64,000 nucleotides of DNA from Rhopalosiphum padi (Eukaryota; Arthropoda; Insecta; Hemiptera; Aphididae). Where the stretch lies: NCBI RefSeq assembly GCF_020882245.1, contig NC_083598.1:53295858-53359857 (forward strand). The letters run 5' to 3'. Below the pieces are notes generated by a model that saw only the letters and a program-made list of their open reading frames with translations, was not told the origin of the DNA and did no database searches. The position numbers and the translations under genes were made by a program. How positions within the stretch are numbered: position 1 is the first letter of the stretch; each line of letters begins with the position of its first letter. Positions 38,101 through 50,900 of the stretch are shown piece by piece.

Positions 38101-38829
38101 TCGGCTGAAAAAAATAATTCATAGTAATATAGTATTAATTATAATATAATTATGTTCATATAAGACCTTGTAGATTAAAAAAGATATAACCATAAAATTC
38201 AACAATCTCTTTGATTCTTTTGTATATATTTTTCAAATTGTAAACAATTAAATTTATTTTATTCTAAACCAAAGTGGAAAAAAAATATTAAAATAATTAT
38301 AATTTACAAGTAACATTAATCGTATGCATCTTTAATTCAGTCATGTAAAATTGTAATATGTCAAAAGAAAATTATTTGTTATAAGTTATAACCTATATAT
38401 TAATATTGTATAAAAATATAGTATGAGACGATGTAAGTTATTTTTGTCTCTAGTTAATAGTAAAACAGTTATCATTAATTTGTTTTAATTTCTAGATAAT
38501 TTATAACAAATTCTATACAAACTATTACATATGAATATCAATATAATAAAAATTAAAAAAAATAATAATGATACATAAATAAATTTTACCAGCATTCAGT
38601 TTATCATAATTTCCTTCAATAGCTAAAAAAATTGAAAATTCAAGAAATCGTATAAAATATCTATGAATATTAATACAGAAATAATTAAAATTAAAAACAC
38701 AATAAATATGATCATAATACCATTAAATTCTTGGAGATATTCATTATTTAAGACCACGGTCGCTGAAATAATCGAAATTGAAAGAACTGCGATTGTTATA
38801 GTTATAAAATAATGCAAAAACATATTCAT
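35012..38829 (-). CDS. Type-1 micro-exon gene B, predicted small secreted protein
   Basis: Exons: 38721-38829 (signal peptide), 38590-38622 (IEGNYDKLNA), 38093-38104 (DCK), 36857-36880 (SNDTLRD), 35402-35434 (NSDDTKVNFG) and terminal 35012-35127. All internal exons are phase 1 at both ends with no junction stop, giving about 108 residues. Between exons 4 and 5 a decayed MULE relic replaces sequence present in A and C. The 3' side continues into two further duplicated sets of 9-nt plus terminal exons (to 33880) that could serve as alternative ends. The acceptor before 36880 is GAAG, weaker than in gene A. The function is unknown; secretion is inferred from the first exon. Confidence 0.65.
35594..36181 (-). 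pseudogene. Decayed MULE transposase fragment in gene B intron
   Basis: The minus strand keeps, across frameshifts and stops, HLDLEIAAHQAF, CRFHLGQS, FGLPFLPSNEV and WAE...RTTN..SFH, in the same order as the intact transposase at 2199-3581. The block equivalent to catalytic Glu reads NYSKSFH, so Glu is replaced by Lys. No terminal repeats were recognised. Confidence 0.7.
37459..37698. mobile_element. MITE with terminal inverted repeats in gene B
   Basis: About 240 bp, starting GTGCGCCGAGAGAGCGCAAG and ending in the inverse with one mismatch. The copy in gene A is at 7375-7734; gene C lacks it. It lies in the intron between exons 3 and 4. GC content is far above the surroundings. Confidence 0.65.
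37930..38085. repeat. ACTAATATAT-type low-complexity repeat
   Basis: Irregular runs of ACTAATATAT and TATA expand this part of the gene B intron relative to A and C. Confidence 0.6.
38721..38829 (-). CDS. Gene B first exon, signal peptide
   Basis: It encodes 36 residues plus one base beginning MNMFLHYFITITIAVLS, hydrophobic to about residue 27, then NNEYLQEFN. Donor GTATTATG. It is clearly homologous to the first exons of A and C. Confidence 0.72.
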
Positions 38830-39360
38830 TTTATTTAAATGTTATGTACGAAGAATACAAATTATGTGAACGTTAAATAATGAAATGATAAAAATAATAG
38901 AAACTTCTCGTCTTGTTTTATAATCGATTCCTCTTTAACCTACACTAGAAGAATTGAAAATAAACATTGAAATATTGAGCAAATAATATGTAACAATAAA
39001 TATACCCACTATGAAAACAAAAAATATTCATTATTTGTCTTTTTCTATATTGAGCAATTAATTGCAAAAAACTTTACCCATTTTTAAGGTTTTTTAACAC
39101 AGGTGTAAACAAAACATTTTTTATTTAGTTTATTATGTCAATAATACAATGCTGCAGTACTACAATGGTTTTAAAATATTTGCAGCGTTTGGAATAAATT
39201 TTATATTATACGTAACTAATCCTAAAAATTATTTTAGTAATGTTTTATTTTCTGGGACAATAGCCTTGTTTATTACACCCGTGTTTTGTTAGTGCGTGTA
39301 AACCATTTTCATCTAACCTATGACCCCCCAACTATTCAATTGACTTTTTTATAAATTTGC
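38830..39360. other. Upstream flank of gene B
   Basis: Part of this (38830-39125) aligns with 8953-9215 upstream of gene A, so it likely contains the promoter. No clear TATA box or initiator was identified. Confidence 0.4.
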
Positions 39361-39765
39361 ACTTTTTCAACCTACTCTAAATCTTGCATTCGACAATACA
39401 TTTAGTAATTTGTTTAAACGAGCATTGTGCTCTGTGATAGTGGAACCTGTAACAATAATATCATCTTGGAATATACCAATGCCCTCAAGACCTGTTGTGG
39501 AAGTTTCCATACCTTTTTGGAACTCCCCTGCCGACGATTTTATTCAAAAAGAGTTACGGGTATAGCTAAATAGACCTTTATGCGTGTTAATTGTGGTATA
39601 TTGCGATCAGATTCTTTAATAACCATTTGTTGGTATGCGTCTAGGAAGAGGAAATTATTTGAACTTTTTATTTTTCAGAAACTTCGTTCACGAGTTCCGG
39701 TGTATAATTTTGAACCCTTATCACGAACCCCGTAGGTTGATCAGTTACCATTATACCGTACACAT
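39361..39765 (-). pseudogene. Decayed Ty3-type reverse transcriptase fragment
   Basis: The minus strand retains YQQMVIKES, then, after frame breaks, a stretch ending in a DD catalytic pair (QDDIIVTGS, equivalent to YxDD) and EHNARLNKLLNVL. Several frameshifts and stops make it non-functional. It has no counterpart in unit 1. Confidence 0.6.
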
Positions 39766-39817
39766 ACCACTATTTATTATATTTTTGTAACACACCTGTA
39801 AATTAAATTATATTATT

Positions 39818-40650
39818 TTATTCATAACTAGGTTAAGAAAACAGATACAAATGTATAAATAGTAATATGACTATTAAAATAAATAGTAATGCATAGATAG
39901 GGTAAATAACATAATAAATTACCATTTCGTCCAAGTTAAAAGCAGTTAAATATAATATAACAATGATAAATAAATTATTCATCATATGTAGGTACACAAT
40001 GTGTCATTAATTAAAATAATTTGGACTCAGAACAAATTTATAACTCTGATGAATCATATATACTATGGAAAATGTTACCAATTTACCATAGCATACATTG
40101 GCATCAAGTCATGAAAAAAACTTTGTTGGAAGAAAAATAATTATATTTATTTAAAAAGCAAAATTCAAAACTAAGTTAAGAAAATAGATAAAAATGTAAA
40201 AAAAAATAGGAATATTACTGTTAAAATAAATTATAATACATAATTTAGGTAAATACTATATATTTTCATTTAATCCCAGTAAAAAAATTGTTAAAATGTA
40301 GGTATAATAATTATAAATAAATTGTGTATTTTATGTAAGCAATGAGTCATAAATGAAAATAATTTGGACACAGAACAAATCAATTATAATGTTGATGAAT
40401 CATGTTTATGCACAATAACCAATTATTAAATTGAAATAACACGGACAATAGTATATTGGTAAACTATTAAAATAATTAGTAATACAGAGATCAGATAAAT
40501 AATATATATTAACATTTCATCTCATTTAAAAAAGTGTTAAAAATATAAAATAATTATAAATAAATTGTTTATTATATGTAAGCAATGAGTCATTAATGAA
40601 AATAATTTGGACCCAGACCAAATTTATAATAATGAATAATGTTTATTATT
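39818..40650. repeat. Irregular tandem repeat, about three copies
   Basis: The landmark AATAATTTGGACNCAGA occurs near 40014, 40360 and 40602, each followed by ACAAATTTATAA-like sequence and preceded by related sequence. A single related copy lies at 11590-11850. Confidence 0.6.
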
Positions 40651-40789
40651 TTTTTTCAATTTAACATATTTTTTATTTGTATGAATATTTGTTAATTTTT
40701 ATAATTAAATAAATTATTAAAAATTTACGTTTAGATTCGTGTTGTTAATACGGCCCGTTTAATTCACTATTGCCGGGCTGTTGCGTGAC

Positions 40790-40920
40790 GCCCATTATGC
40801 TTGTCCTAATCAGCGCAAACGCCGGCCGGTCATCTTTTAGTTGCAGTGCTGTATCAGATACGGCCGTTGTGAATATCGTTATTATTACGAATGTGTTTCA
40901 TTTCGACCGTTACGTAATAT

Positions 40921-40959
<39 letters not shown>

Positions 40960-41240
40960 TATTATATTATGGTCAATTGGTGGGCGAAATTATATTGATA
41001 TTGTCGTGACTCTTATTCGGTATCGATGCAGCCCATGATAATTGATAGAAAATTGCGCCAAAATGGTCGATGTTCAGTAATCCTTTCACCTTAGTAAATT
41101 ACTAAAATTTGTATCAAGTAGAATTAAGCAGTACAATTTCATACATCTAGAACTAGATTCTTTGTGTGTCGAAAATACTTTTCAATATTCTATTAAAATA
41201 TTTCAAGAACAAGAAGAGTGACGTTTATAATTTTGAAATT
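40790..41240. repeat. Segment inverted relative to 11940-12950
   Basis: CCTAATCAGCGCAAACGCCG (40805) is the reverse complement of sequence near 12920, TTGATAGAAAATTGCGCC (41042) matches inverted near 12175, and the 41100-41240 stretch matches inverted 11940-12085. The segment was flipped in one of the two cassettes. A TA microsatellite lies at about 40921-40957. Confidence 0.65.
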
Positions 41241-41861
41241 CAACATACATTATTATACATTGTCAATATTAAACTTCTATAGTATAATAATATAATAATA
41301 AAATAACAAGATCATAAACCGAAAATAAAAACACTAAACAGTATATTAATTATAAAATATACGGTAAGGCGATCAGTGACGGGCGAGTACAACGCTAACT
41401 ATATACCGTATTATTACATACACGGCAACATTGGACTCCGATAACTTTGTAAGTTTATTTATAACTTTTAATATTTTTCCGTAATCATTTTCGACATTTT
41501 CGTAAATAACTCAAGGAAGCATATATAAAATATTGTAAAAACCAATAATATTTAAACCAGTGGTACTTAAAATGGCATTAATGTGAACGAAATGCTCATA
41601 TAGCGACACCAACAACGGGTAAAGCATGAATCAAAACCAGAAATAATCACCAAAAATATTTCATTTTTGAAAACCAAGTTATTTCCGTGAGTCTTATAGA
41701 CGTCGTCCACTGTAATTAAAATATGCTTCCGTATAGTCTGTTACGCTATTTACGCTATTTACGTAGCACACGGAACAATGAACAGTTCTTATTTCAGCCA
41801 ACGTATGTTGTCCTTGACCAGATCTCTTCTTCAGATTAATCAATGCTTATAATATAATGAT
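41241..41861. other. Unresolved spacer
   Basis: It has no counterpart in unit 1 and no recognised gene. It immediately follows the type-2 unit 2 terminal exon and should contain its 3' UTR. Confidence 0.35.
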
Positions 41862-41980
41862 TCAATACTGATCGGTGGTGGGTTTGCTTGGTTGTGTACT
41901 TGTGTCGTAGGGTGTAACTGTACTTCGGCAGAGATCATTAACTATACAACGAAATAAATAAATATTATTTATAGAATTCC
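41862..41980 (-). CDS. Type-2 terminal exon, unit 2 (Thr/Ser/Pro tail)
   Basis: After acceptor TAGCTGTAG it reads 38 residues in phase 1: NSINNIYLFRCIVNDL shared with unit 1, then a new polar tail ending PSKPTTDQY and TGA. The switch coincides with a duplication breakpoint at about 41933. Confidence 0.55.
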
Positions 41981-44900
41981 CTACAGCTATTAATGTAATA
42001 GAAGGAGAGAACGACATATTATGTCGATAAATTTAGTGGATAGATTAGTTTATTTCCCATATCGGACCCATATTAGCACAGCATATATTTTCAATACCTA
42101 TTAATTTAGGTATAAATTGGAAAAAAAACCAAAATTTATTTTTACAAAAATAGGTTTGAGTAAAAAAAATACAATTTTTCCCAGGTTTGTTTTTGTTATA
42201 CAATTCCATTTAATTATAGACATATGTAACATAAATCTTAATGTACAAATCTATATTTTATTATCTTTTACATTTTTTACACACTTTTATCTTATTTATT
42301 TATTTGATTGATACATTTAACTTTTTTGATTGTAAATATTATGTAAAATTTATAATCATTATACAGAATAATATAGATATAATAATATTGGTACTTAAAC
42401 ATACATTAAAATTAATAATTAAAAAAAAATAACTGGACTCTTAATATTTTATTAATTAAAAATTTATTTTAAATTATTTTAAGAAGGTTTTAATGACACC
42501 CATAACAGTCATCCCTTGACTTCGTTTGAGGACTGAGGTGATTGGGAGATTTTGAAAATATTTGAATAAAATTCTTTACGAGTATTATTCACATCTAAAT
42601 TGATAGAAATACAGTATCCGATCACCGGACCTGAAGGGTAATTTGAATAATCTGTAAAATTAATCGGGATTAGATTGGTTGATTGTTAACCAATATATTA
42701 TTTACTCGATAATTTGCAAATAATTATTATTTACTCATAATTATATTATGAGTGTTAATTTTTAACACAAAATCTGAAGTCAACACGGATTCAAATTGTT
42801 TGTACATTAATTATAATACTTAATTATTACTAAATTAATACAACACAAATTATAAAAAAATTCAGCTATTATTTAGTAACAAGTCAAATGATTATAATAT
42901 ATACTACTTAGGTAGGTAAAATGATAGTAGGTATTTATAGTTAATATTAGTACACAATAGTACATAATACCTTCAAATTTGGATACGTAATCTTTGGCCA
43001 AATCTGTAAAAATAAGATACATTATTGTGATATTTATCTCTAATTTAACGTTATAATAATTTTATATAGATAGTGTGGGAATATATAACAAAAATCATCA
43101 AAAGCATTGATAAATGGAATACTAGTATCAAATATTTATACAGAAAAAATATAGGTAGTTAATCAATATTTATTTACACTTCTTTGAATTTTTATTGTAT
43201 GTGTTTATAACAGCATGACGGCATAATACTAATAATAATAACGGATTTTTCTGATTGCCATTTAGTATAATATTTCATCAAATCACTGATTATATTTATG
43301 AAATATGAAAAAAAAAATGATACATCATAACACATTTTAACATTGCAATACCTCTATTCAAAAATTTACATTTGATTGAATTTTTAATTGATATTATAAT
43401 ATATTGATAACTCTTGCTTATGTATTTATGGCAGTCAAAACTTACTAGCAATATAACAATCACCAAAAATGATCTAAATGCTACTAACTACAACATTTAA
43501 CGTATATATGTTGCTTGCATGTATTTCTTGGATGTACTCCTTTTCGAATATCTAAAAACGTGGTATCTCATCGAATTAAATTTTAGATTTATAACCTTTT
43601 AGTGTAATTCGAATACTGTGATTTTCAATTTTAAGGGTGGATTTTGTTAGAAAATTAGATATAGGCAGTTTTTTGAGAGGAAAATGTAAAATTTAACTAT
43701 AGTTATCCAAATAACTTAATAACCCGAAAAACATATAAAATATTCAGGAATAACAAAATACCAATAATTAACTAAATCAATTTTGATTTTTGGTGTTAAT
43801 TAAAAGTTTATAACAATCAGCACTTGAAATTATCATTTGGTAAGTAATTTTGTTTACAATTTCTATACATAGCATAATTCAATTAATATTTTTATTGAGT
43901 TATGAATTGATATTAGAATTTTTCAAGTCATTCCAACAAACGTCGATATAAATGTTTCGTTAAGTCAAAATTCAAAATTTAATTCAATATTCTCCAAAAC
44001 ATGTGATTAAAAATACATAAAAATATTTAGTAGAAAACGCACCTCAATAATTATAAATATATTTCCCACAAAATTAAATTAAGAATATACGTACTTTCAA
44101 ATATTGTTTCTAAAAAATAAAATTGATAAATTATTATTTTACTGTGATATATTGTGTGCCTGATTCTACCATATAATCAAGTATATAATGTAAAAAATAT
44201 ATACACACACACACATTAAAAATTCTCTATTATAAACCGATTTTAAATCAAAAGAAATAATATATTCTTGAAATACTGATAATACTTTACAAATTGTTGA
44301 TCATTTTTATAAGAGTCCATGACATCAATGGCGATATAATAAAAACCGATTATAAATATAATGTATTATTTAAACAAAAGGAAGTTTAAAGTAAGATATG
44401 TGAGTCAAATGAAATTTGGTCCTCAAACTACCATCGACATTAAAAATCCACTGTGCAATTTTGATGTTTCGTAGTTTCTACACACAGTAAAATGTACCAA
44501 GAATAAAGGTTAAAAATCCACAAAAGAACCTTAAATTGACTTTTTTTTGCAACGGTTGGTTTTAAGAAACAAATATAAACTATGTTCTGCATCGCAAAAT
44601 TATACTGGCAAATGAAGAGTCTATGAATCTTAATTGCTACCTGTGCAGTTATATGGTTCTCAGTAAGCAAATATGAGACACAAATTTTATAAACTGAGTT
44701 AAAAAATTGTATACATCAAATTATAAAATATATATTATATACATAATAAAATGCACTTACTGAAATAGTCTAGAAATAAAATGATAAATATACTAATTAA
44801 TAAATTATATAATATATTATGATACTATATAACAATATTATGAGAATATCTAATTGATGGGAATTAAACGTTTGCGAGATGTTATAATAAATAATTATTT

Positions 44901-47900
44901 TTTAGATTCTCAGGAAAGAAATGTATTTATTAACAATACGGGCAACAGCCCAAAGTTATAATAATAAATGAAGCGACATTTGGTACATTATGACGATGAA
45001 TGTATTTGTTCATTGAAACACCGGTAGGTAGCCTAATAGTTGAATTACAATAATATAATTTGCTTTTAAAAAATTTAAAAAAATTAACAAACTCAAAAAG
45101 AATTATAAAAAAATCATAAAATACGTTTTTAATATTAAAAGAAAGAATAAGATGGTTGAACACTATCGATTCTGACAAATAATTCTACCTTGTGATTGAT
45201 AAGTAGCATAGTTTTTTTTTTATATATTGATATTACGCGCATATATATATATATATTGGCAGTAAGCGCAATAACGTATTTCGTTATACATTGCACGAAT
45301 TCGCGTCAAACATATATAGAATTGTTATCTTCATTAAGCTTTTTGACCAACACAATAATAGAGAGAGAAACAATTGCTCTGGTTCACACAGAAGCTTTTG
45401 AGTGTCAAACAAACGAAAATTTTAACAAGAGTTTTCACTCTAGAGATGTAACGATGTTGCGATTAAAAATGTTATGACTTATGTAATGTTTAATTAAAGA
45501 TTTTTATACGTTGTCACATCTATAAGTTTAAAATCAAAGGGCAACTTAAATTTTAATTGTTCATTAAAAATAAAACTCATTACTTACTATCAGTTACTGC
45601 GATAATATAAAAAATAATAAATAACAATTAGGGATTATAAAATATTCATAAATAGCCTAGTTTAAGAAAAATTATGTGTTTAAAAATCGAGGTCAATCAT
45701 TGATTGATAGTAAATTTATAAATTTAAAATAAAAATGATTGTGAAAGCTAGGAGAGATAATAGTGATAACGGTCGGCGATTCCACATTGACCCGTTATTA
45801 TCGTCAGTCTTAATTTGCTGTTTATTGGAAACGTTATGCCGGAAAAAATTGTCTAATTATTATTTATAAATGTAAATTTACAATATCTTAATTTAAATTG
45901 TTAAATAATTAAAATGAAAAAAAATTAATTGGAAAAGGTACTTAGTGTACGAATTATCCAAATACTATTTTAAATTAATATTCCTGCCATGTGTTGCTTC
46001 AATCATTATGAATATAATTTATGAAGAATTATCAAAATTTTAAAATGTTCAGTAATTTTCCATAGGAGAGCCATTTAACGTCAAACTAGGATACCTTTTT
46101 TTAGATTAAATAAAAAAATGTCGTACATTAAATAACTAATAAGTATTACATTTTTAAACAATAAGTTTTATATGAAATTATTTTTTGGTAATCTCTGATT
46201 TATTTTACTATATAGATAAAACTTATTGGTTTAGAACCAAAAAGTAATATTTAGGTTACAATAAAATCAAATCTGTATAGGATAATTTGGTTAACTAATT
46301 AAAAATTAATTTGAAAAATATAATAATTACTTTCTTTTATTTCTGAAAAAAAAATTTGTTGTTTGTGATAAAGTAATATTATTAATATTAAAATATACAA
46401 TAAATTAATATTTTTTGTTAATTATTGTGTTTATAAATAATTGTCAGTAGGAGTTAACTTTAAAAATTTTAACTTTTTGGTTTTGACTATAAGATTACAT
46501 TTTTAAATACTGCACACATTTTTAAAATAAAATGCTATTAATTAGTTATTTTTACAAATATATTAATTTGAATTATATTAACTGGAACTACTTGTATCGG
46601 TGGTTATTGCTGAATAATAATAAACTAAACTGATGATTAGGTCTGCTGAAGTTTTACTGTTCCAAAAATTGAAATAAAAACAGCACATTCTTTAAAATTA
46701 TATTGTCAGAATCAAAAATTGTAGACATGTTTAACGTGAAATACTTAAATTAAATGTAAAATAAAAAATAATACGTACTTAAATAACCTGTGGACAATGA
46801 TTTTTTAATTAATTTTTGATTACAATATATAATTTTCTTATACTTATGAGTATACTAAATATTCCCATTTCCCGTTGTTGTTTTGTTTATTTTGATCACA
46901 AATTTTATCAACTAGTACTATCATATACCAAATATAATATATAAACAAAGAAGCATATTTACATTTCCAAAAAAAAAAAATAATTAAAAAAACACATCAC
47001 TCAAAATATAAAATTGTTTAACGCAAAATACCTTAATTTATAATTAGTATTTAAATTATTTTTTATCAAAAAAAAAGTTTAACTGTTCCAAAAATTAAAA
47101 TAAAAACAGCACATTCTTTAAAATTATATTCCCAGAATCAAAAATTGTAGACATGTTTAACGCGTAATACCTTAATTATATGTAAAATAAAAAATAATAC
47201 GTACCCAAAGATCCTGTGGACAATGATTTATTAATTTATTTTTGAATACAATATATTATTTACTTAAACTGAGTGATTATTTTATCAAACAACACTCATT
47301 ATTTCAAAATCTATTAACAATTTTATATTTCTTTTTTTTTCATTAGAAAAATATTTCTAGATATTATTTTTTTAAGTTCTGATTTTTTTGAATGACCAAT
47401 TACATTTTTAATTTTATATTTTGAAGCAAAATATGTTTTGGAGTATTTCGATACATTAAAACCGAAATTCGGAAGAGCATTCAGTGATAAGAATGGAATA
47501 CTTCCATAAGGCGTATCCCGCAAAATGTTGATCTATTATTCCATAAACTTAAACTTTAAAATATAAATACATATAACCAAGATTCAGAACTTTATGTACA
47601 TGCATATTTGTTTCAGAAATAGTTAAGAAAAACAATATTTGATACATATATATTTTTTAATTCAATGATTTTAAATTTAAAAATATTTATTGCTTCTTCT
47701 TGCATATTTTACGAATTTTTTTACAACTGACACAAACTTAGCTGTTGTAATGATTTAAACGTTTGTATTGCATATATTCTTATTTTTTTAATTTACTCTA
47801 TTAAACAAAGGAAATTATTACGAGCGAATACTTTTGGAGCTACGGAACTGGCGGTGACCGGTCTCCAAGACTCGGCCGCCGGGATGGCTGCAGGACGAAA

Positions 47901-50900
47901 AAAGAGTCAGTGGACTGCTCCACGACGCGTCACAGTCCTGATACTCTCCCTGGATTCATTCACGCCACCCCTTAACTTATGAAATATTTTTATGTATCGA
48001 AATACTGCGATAAATATTTTGCTTCAGAAATTAAAATTAAAAATATATATTGTCTTACAAAAACTAAAAAACAATATAATGATAAAAAATGTAATTATTT
48101 TTTTAAATATATTGTTTTTTTCACTATAATTATGAAGAATTTTTTTTCAAAAATGAAATTTCTTAGCAAAAAAATTTAAAAAAAATACTAAAGATATTTA
48201 CTTGCATATAAGGAATCTAAAATAAATTAATTTTAATTCTTACTAATGAGTTGTTAATAATTTTAAAATATTCAGTTATTTCAAAAGAGATATACTTTAA
48301 ATTCAGACTGAATAAAGGCAATATTGCCTTAAAGGCAAAACTTGTTTAACGCGAAATACCTTAATTTTATATATATATATATAAATAATGAAATAATACG
48401 TACTTTCAAAGGCTACAAACAAGAATTACTTAAATAATTTTATAATATATAAAACTAACAGTCTCATTAGATCCAAATAGAAATTATAACAAAGTAACTA
48501 CCGACATAGAGTGTTGTTAATTATGGTTTTTAATAACTGAGAACAGTTCAACTGCCGCAATGAAAGCATAATTGTCATTTTACTACTTGTCTTTACTAGA
48601 AGAAATATGTCTTCTCCCTACCCCTTATTCTATACTTATGATAACAATTGAATAGTAGTTAAAACTTAACACATTAACGTAATTTATGGCGTAAAATAAA
48701 AATAATTATTGTTGCTGTAGATTTTATGAAGAATGCTTGCTTTCGGAAATTTTTGATTCGCAATTTAGTAAACGATTACTAAAAAGTAAGTTAATCGATC
48801 CCCCACGTGTCAAGAACAACATTAAAAATCTATAGAAAAAAAAACGGACAAGAAAAAAATAAAATATTAAATGTGTATAATATAAATATAAGTATATGAA
48901 TTCTTAAAAAAAATTCATATATTATGATGGATAATATATATTTACTTATTTATATATTTATGTATAATGTATATGTATATCTAATATCTATATTAAGATA
49001 ATCCCCTGAATCTGTCATCGGTAGACCATTTATTACATATCAAAATTTATTTTAAAATTTATATTATTATAATAACTATATAGGGATAAAATTGTTTGAT
49101 ATACAATGTTTGTATGTATATATTTAGTGTGTACGTGTGTATAGTAGGTACACTATACCTACGTTTGTACAATATTATTATTTTAAGACAATATTGTAAT
49201 ATATTATCACTTATTAGTTATAAATTATTATCATACCGTAAATTGGGTTGGTCTTACATAAATTTTTTTAATTTGTTATTACTCTTTTACGTTTTTTTAC
49301 GGTATAAAGAAATTTTAAAAAGTTAGATACTATAATTTTAGGAGTTTAACATAAAATACATAATACTGAACATTTAATTTGCACTAAATAATTTTACTAT
49401 TCAATTATTTTATTAATTTATACCATAGATATACGTATACATTCTAATAGGTATAAGTAATAATGCAATAAATATAATTCAAATTTCAAGCTATGCTGCA
49501 TTGCAAACGTTATGATCTATTTATTGGTGAATAAATTTGGGTAAGCAGTGACCTAAATTATGATTGTTAGTTCATGGTTACGCGCGGATAATTAAAATTG
49601 TACGTCAGTGTTTACGTGTTCGAATTTTATAATGATGCGAAACGTCCTAGACCAACGTCCATAAGATAATAAACTGCTCTCCCAAACGAGCACTTGTCGG
49701 CCGGCCGCCGACTGTGAGTAGTAGTAGGCGGGGTAACGCCGCTCGCTTGCTGATCGCAAAAACACAGCGCATTTTATAGTAGCCGTTACCCGTTGTATAC
49801 GTTTCACTTTGAGTATAACGTCCTCTTAACACACGACAAAAATGATATCGCAACCACAACGATAATGATTAAAAAGCTAGCAAACAGTTTCATACAAATC
49901 AAGTTTAAGTTTAAAATACTATAATAATATGTACGTACCATTTATCACATCTAAAAAAAAAAAATATGTAATTTTAATAGTTAGTAATTGGTTATGTTAT
50001 TAATTTTACACTGTAGTTTGAAACAAAACCGTTCTATTCATAATACAATTAAATAATAGCCGTATTAATTATAAATTTAATAAATCTAATTATTACATAC
50101 TTATACCACCTACGAAAAAATGTTATTTTAATCGTTAGTGATAAAGTTATAATAGGAAATAAAGAATAATTTAAGATGTATTATGAATTAGGTATTATGA
50201 TTTTTAAACAGTTTGTAGCAAATAATTTTTAAAATAATATATTGTCTTATTAGTTTTGATTGAACTGTATAAGTGTTAATTTATAAATAATGGATAGTTT
50301 TATAGTAAATTGGGAGCAATCAGTTTTTTTTAACAAATACATTATCACGAATCAGGACTGTCTTCTTCAAACAGACATGGTTGAAAATGTATGTGCGTGA
50401 CCTAACCTAACCTTTAAATTAAATATTCACGTAATTCGTTATTTGTATTTCGTAATTGATGGAGTAACAGCGTATTAATTTGATTGGTTTTATGAACAAA
50501 TAAATTTCTGTACTATTTCTGATAATGTCTCGTGCCATTGTCCAATTTTTATACTCCTCAAGATTATGAGTGTTCGATACATTTATAACTTTGTTTATGT
50601 TTGATTATGTCTGATAATGATAAGACGCGCCTTGCACCGTCACCGATATCGCGTAATCACGTAACTAATATATAGTATCCGATCGACTATAATAGTATAA
50701 TGTACGATTTAGTGTACGTATTCGTCCTGTTTTTATTTCGTCTCTTTGGTTTTGGCTTCACCGACTTACCCCCATTTTTTTTTAATTTACCATCACCGTC
50801 ACCGTCGTCATCACCAACGATCGTTTTCACCATTGTTTGTTTACCAGAAAATCACTGTTCATGGCCCACGTTGTTCACCGTCAACTACCGTGTAAAATGG

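Noticed and set aside
40770..41038. Two overlapping plus ORFs containing YIYIYI
   Set aside because: Translation of the TA microsatellite; the flanking sequence is the inverted segment.
50396..50413. CCTAACCTAACC, also near 56765
   Set aside because: Only two TTAGG units in each place; too short to be telomeric repeat sequence.
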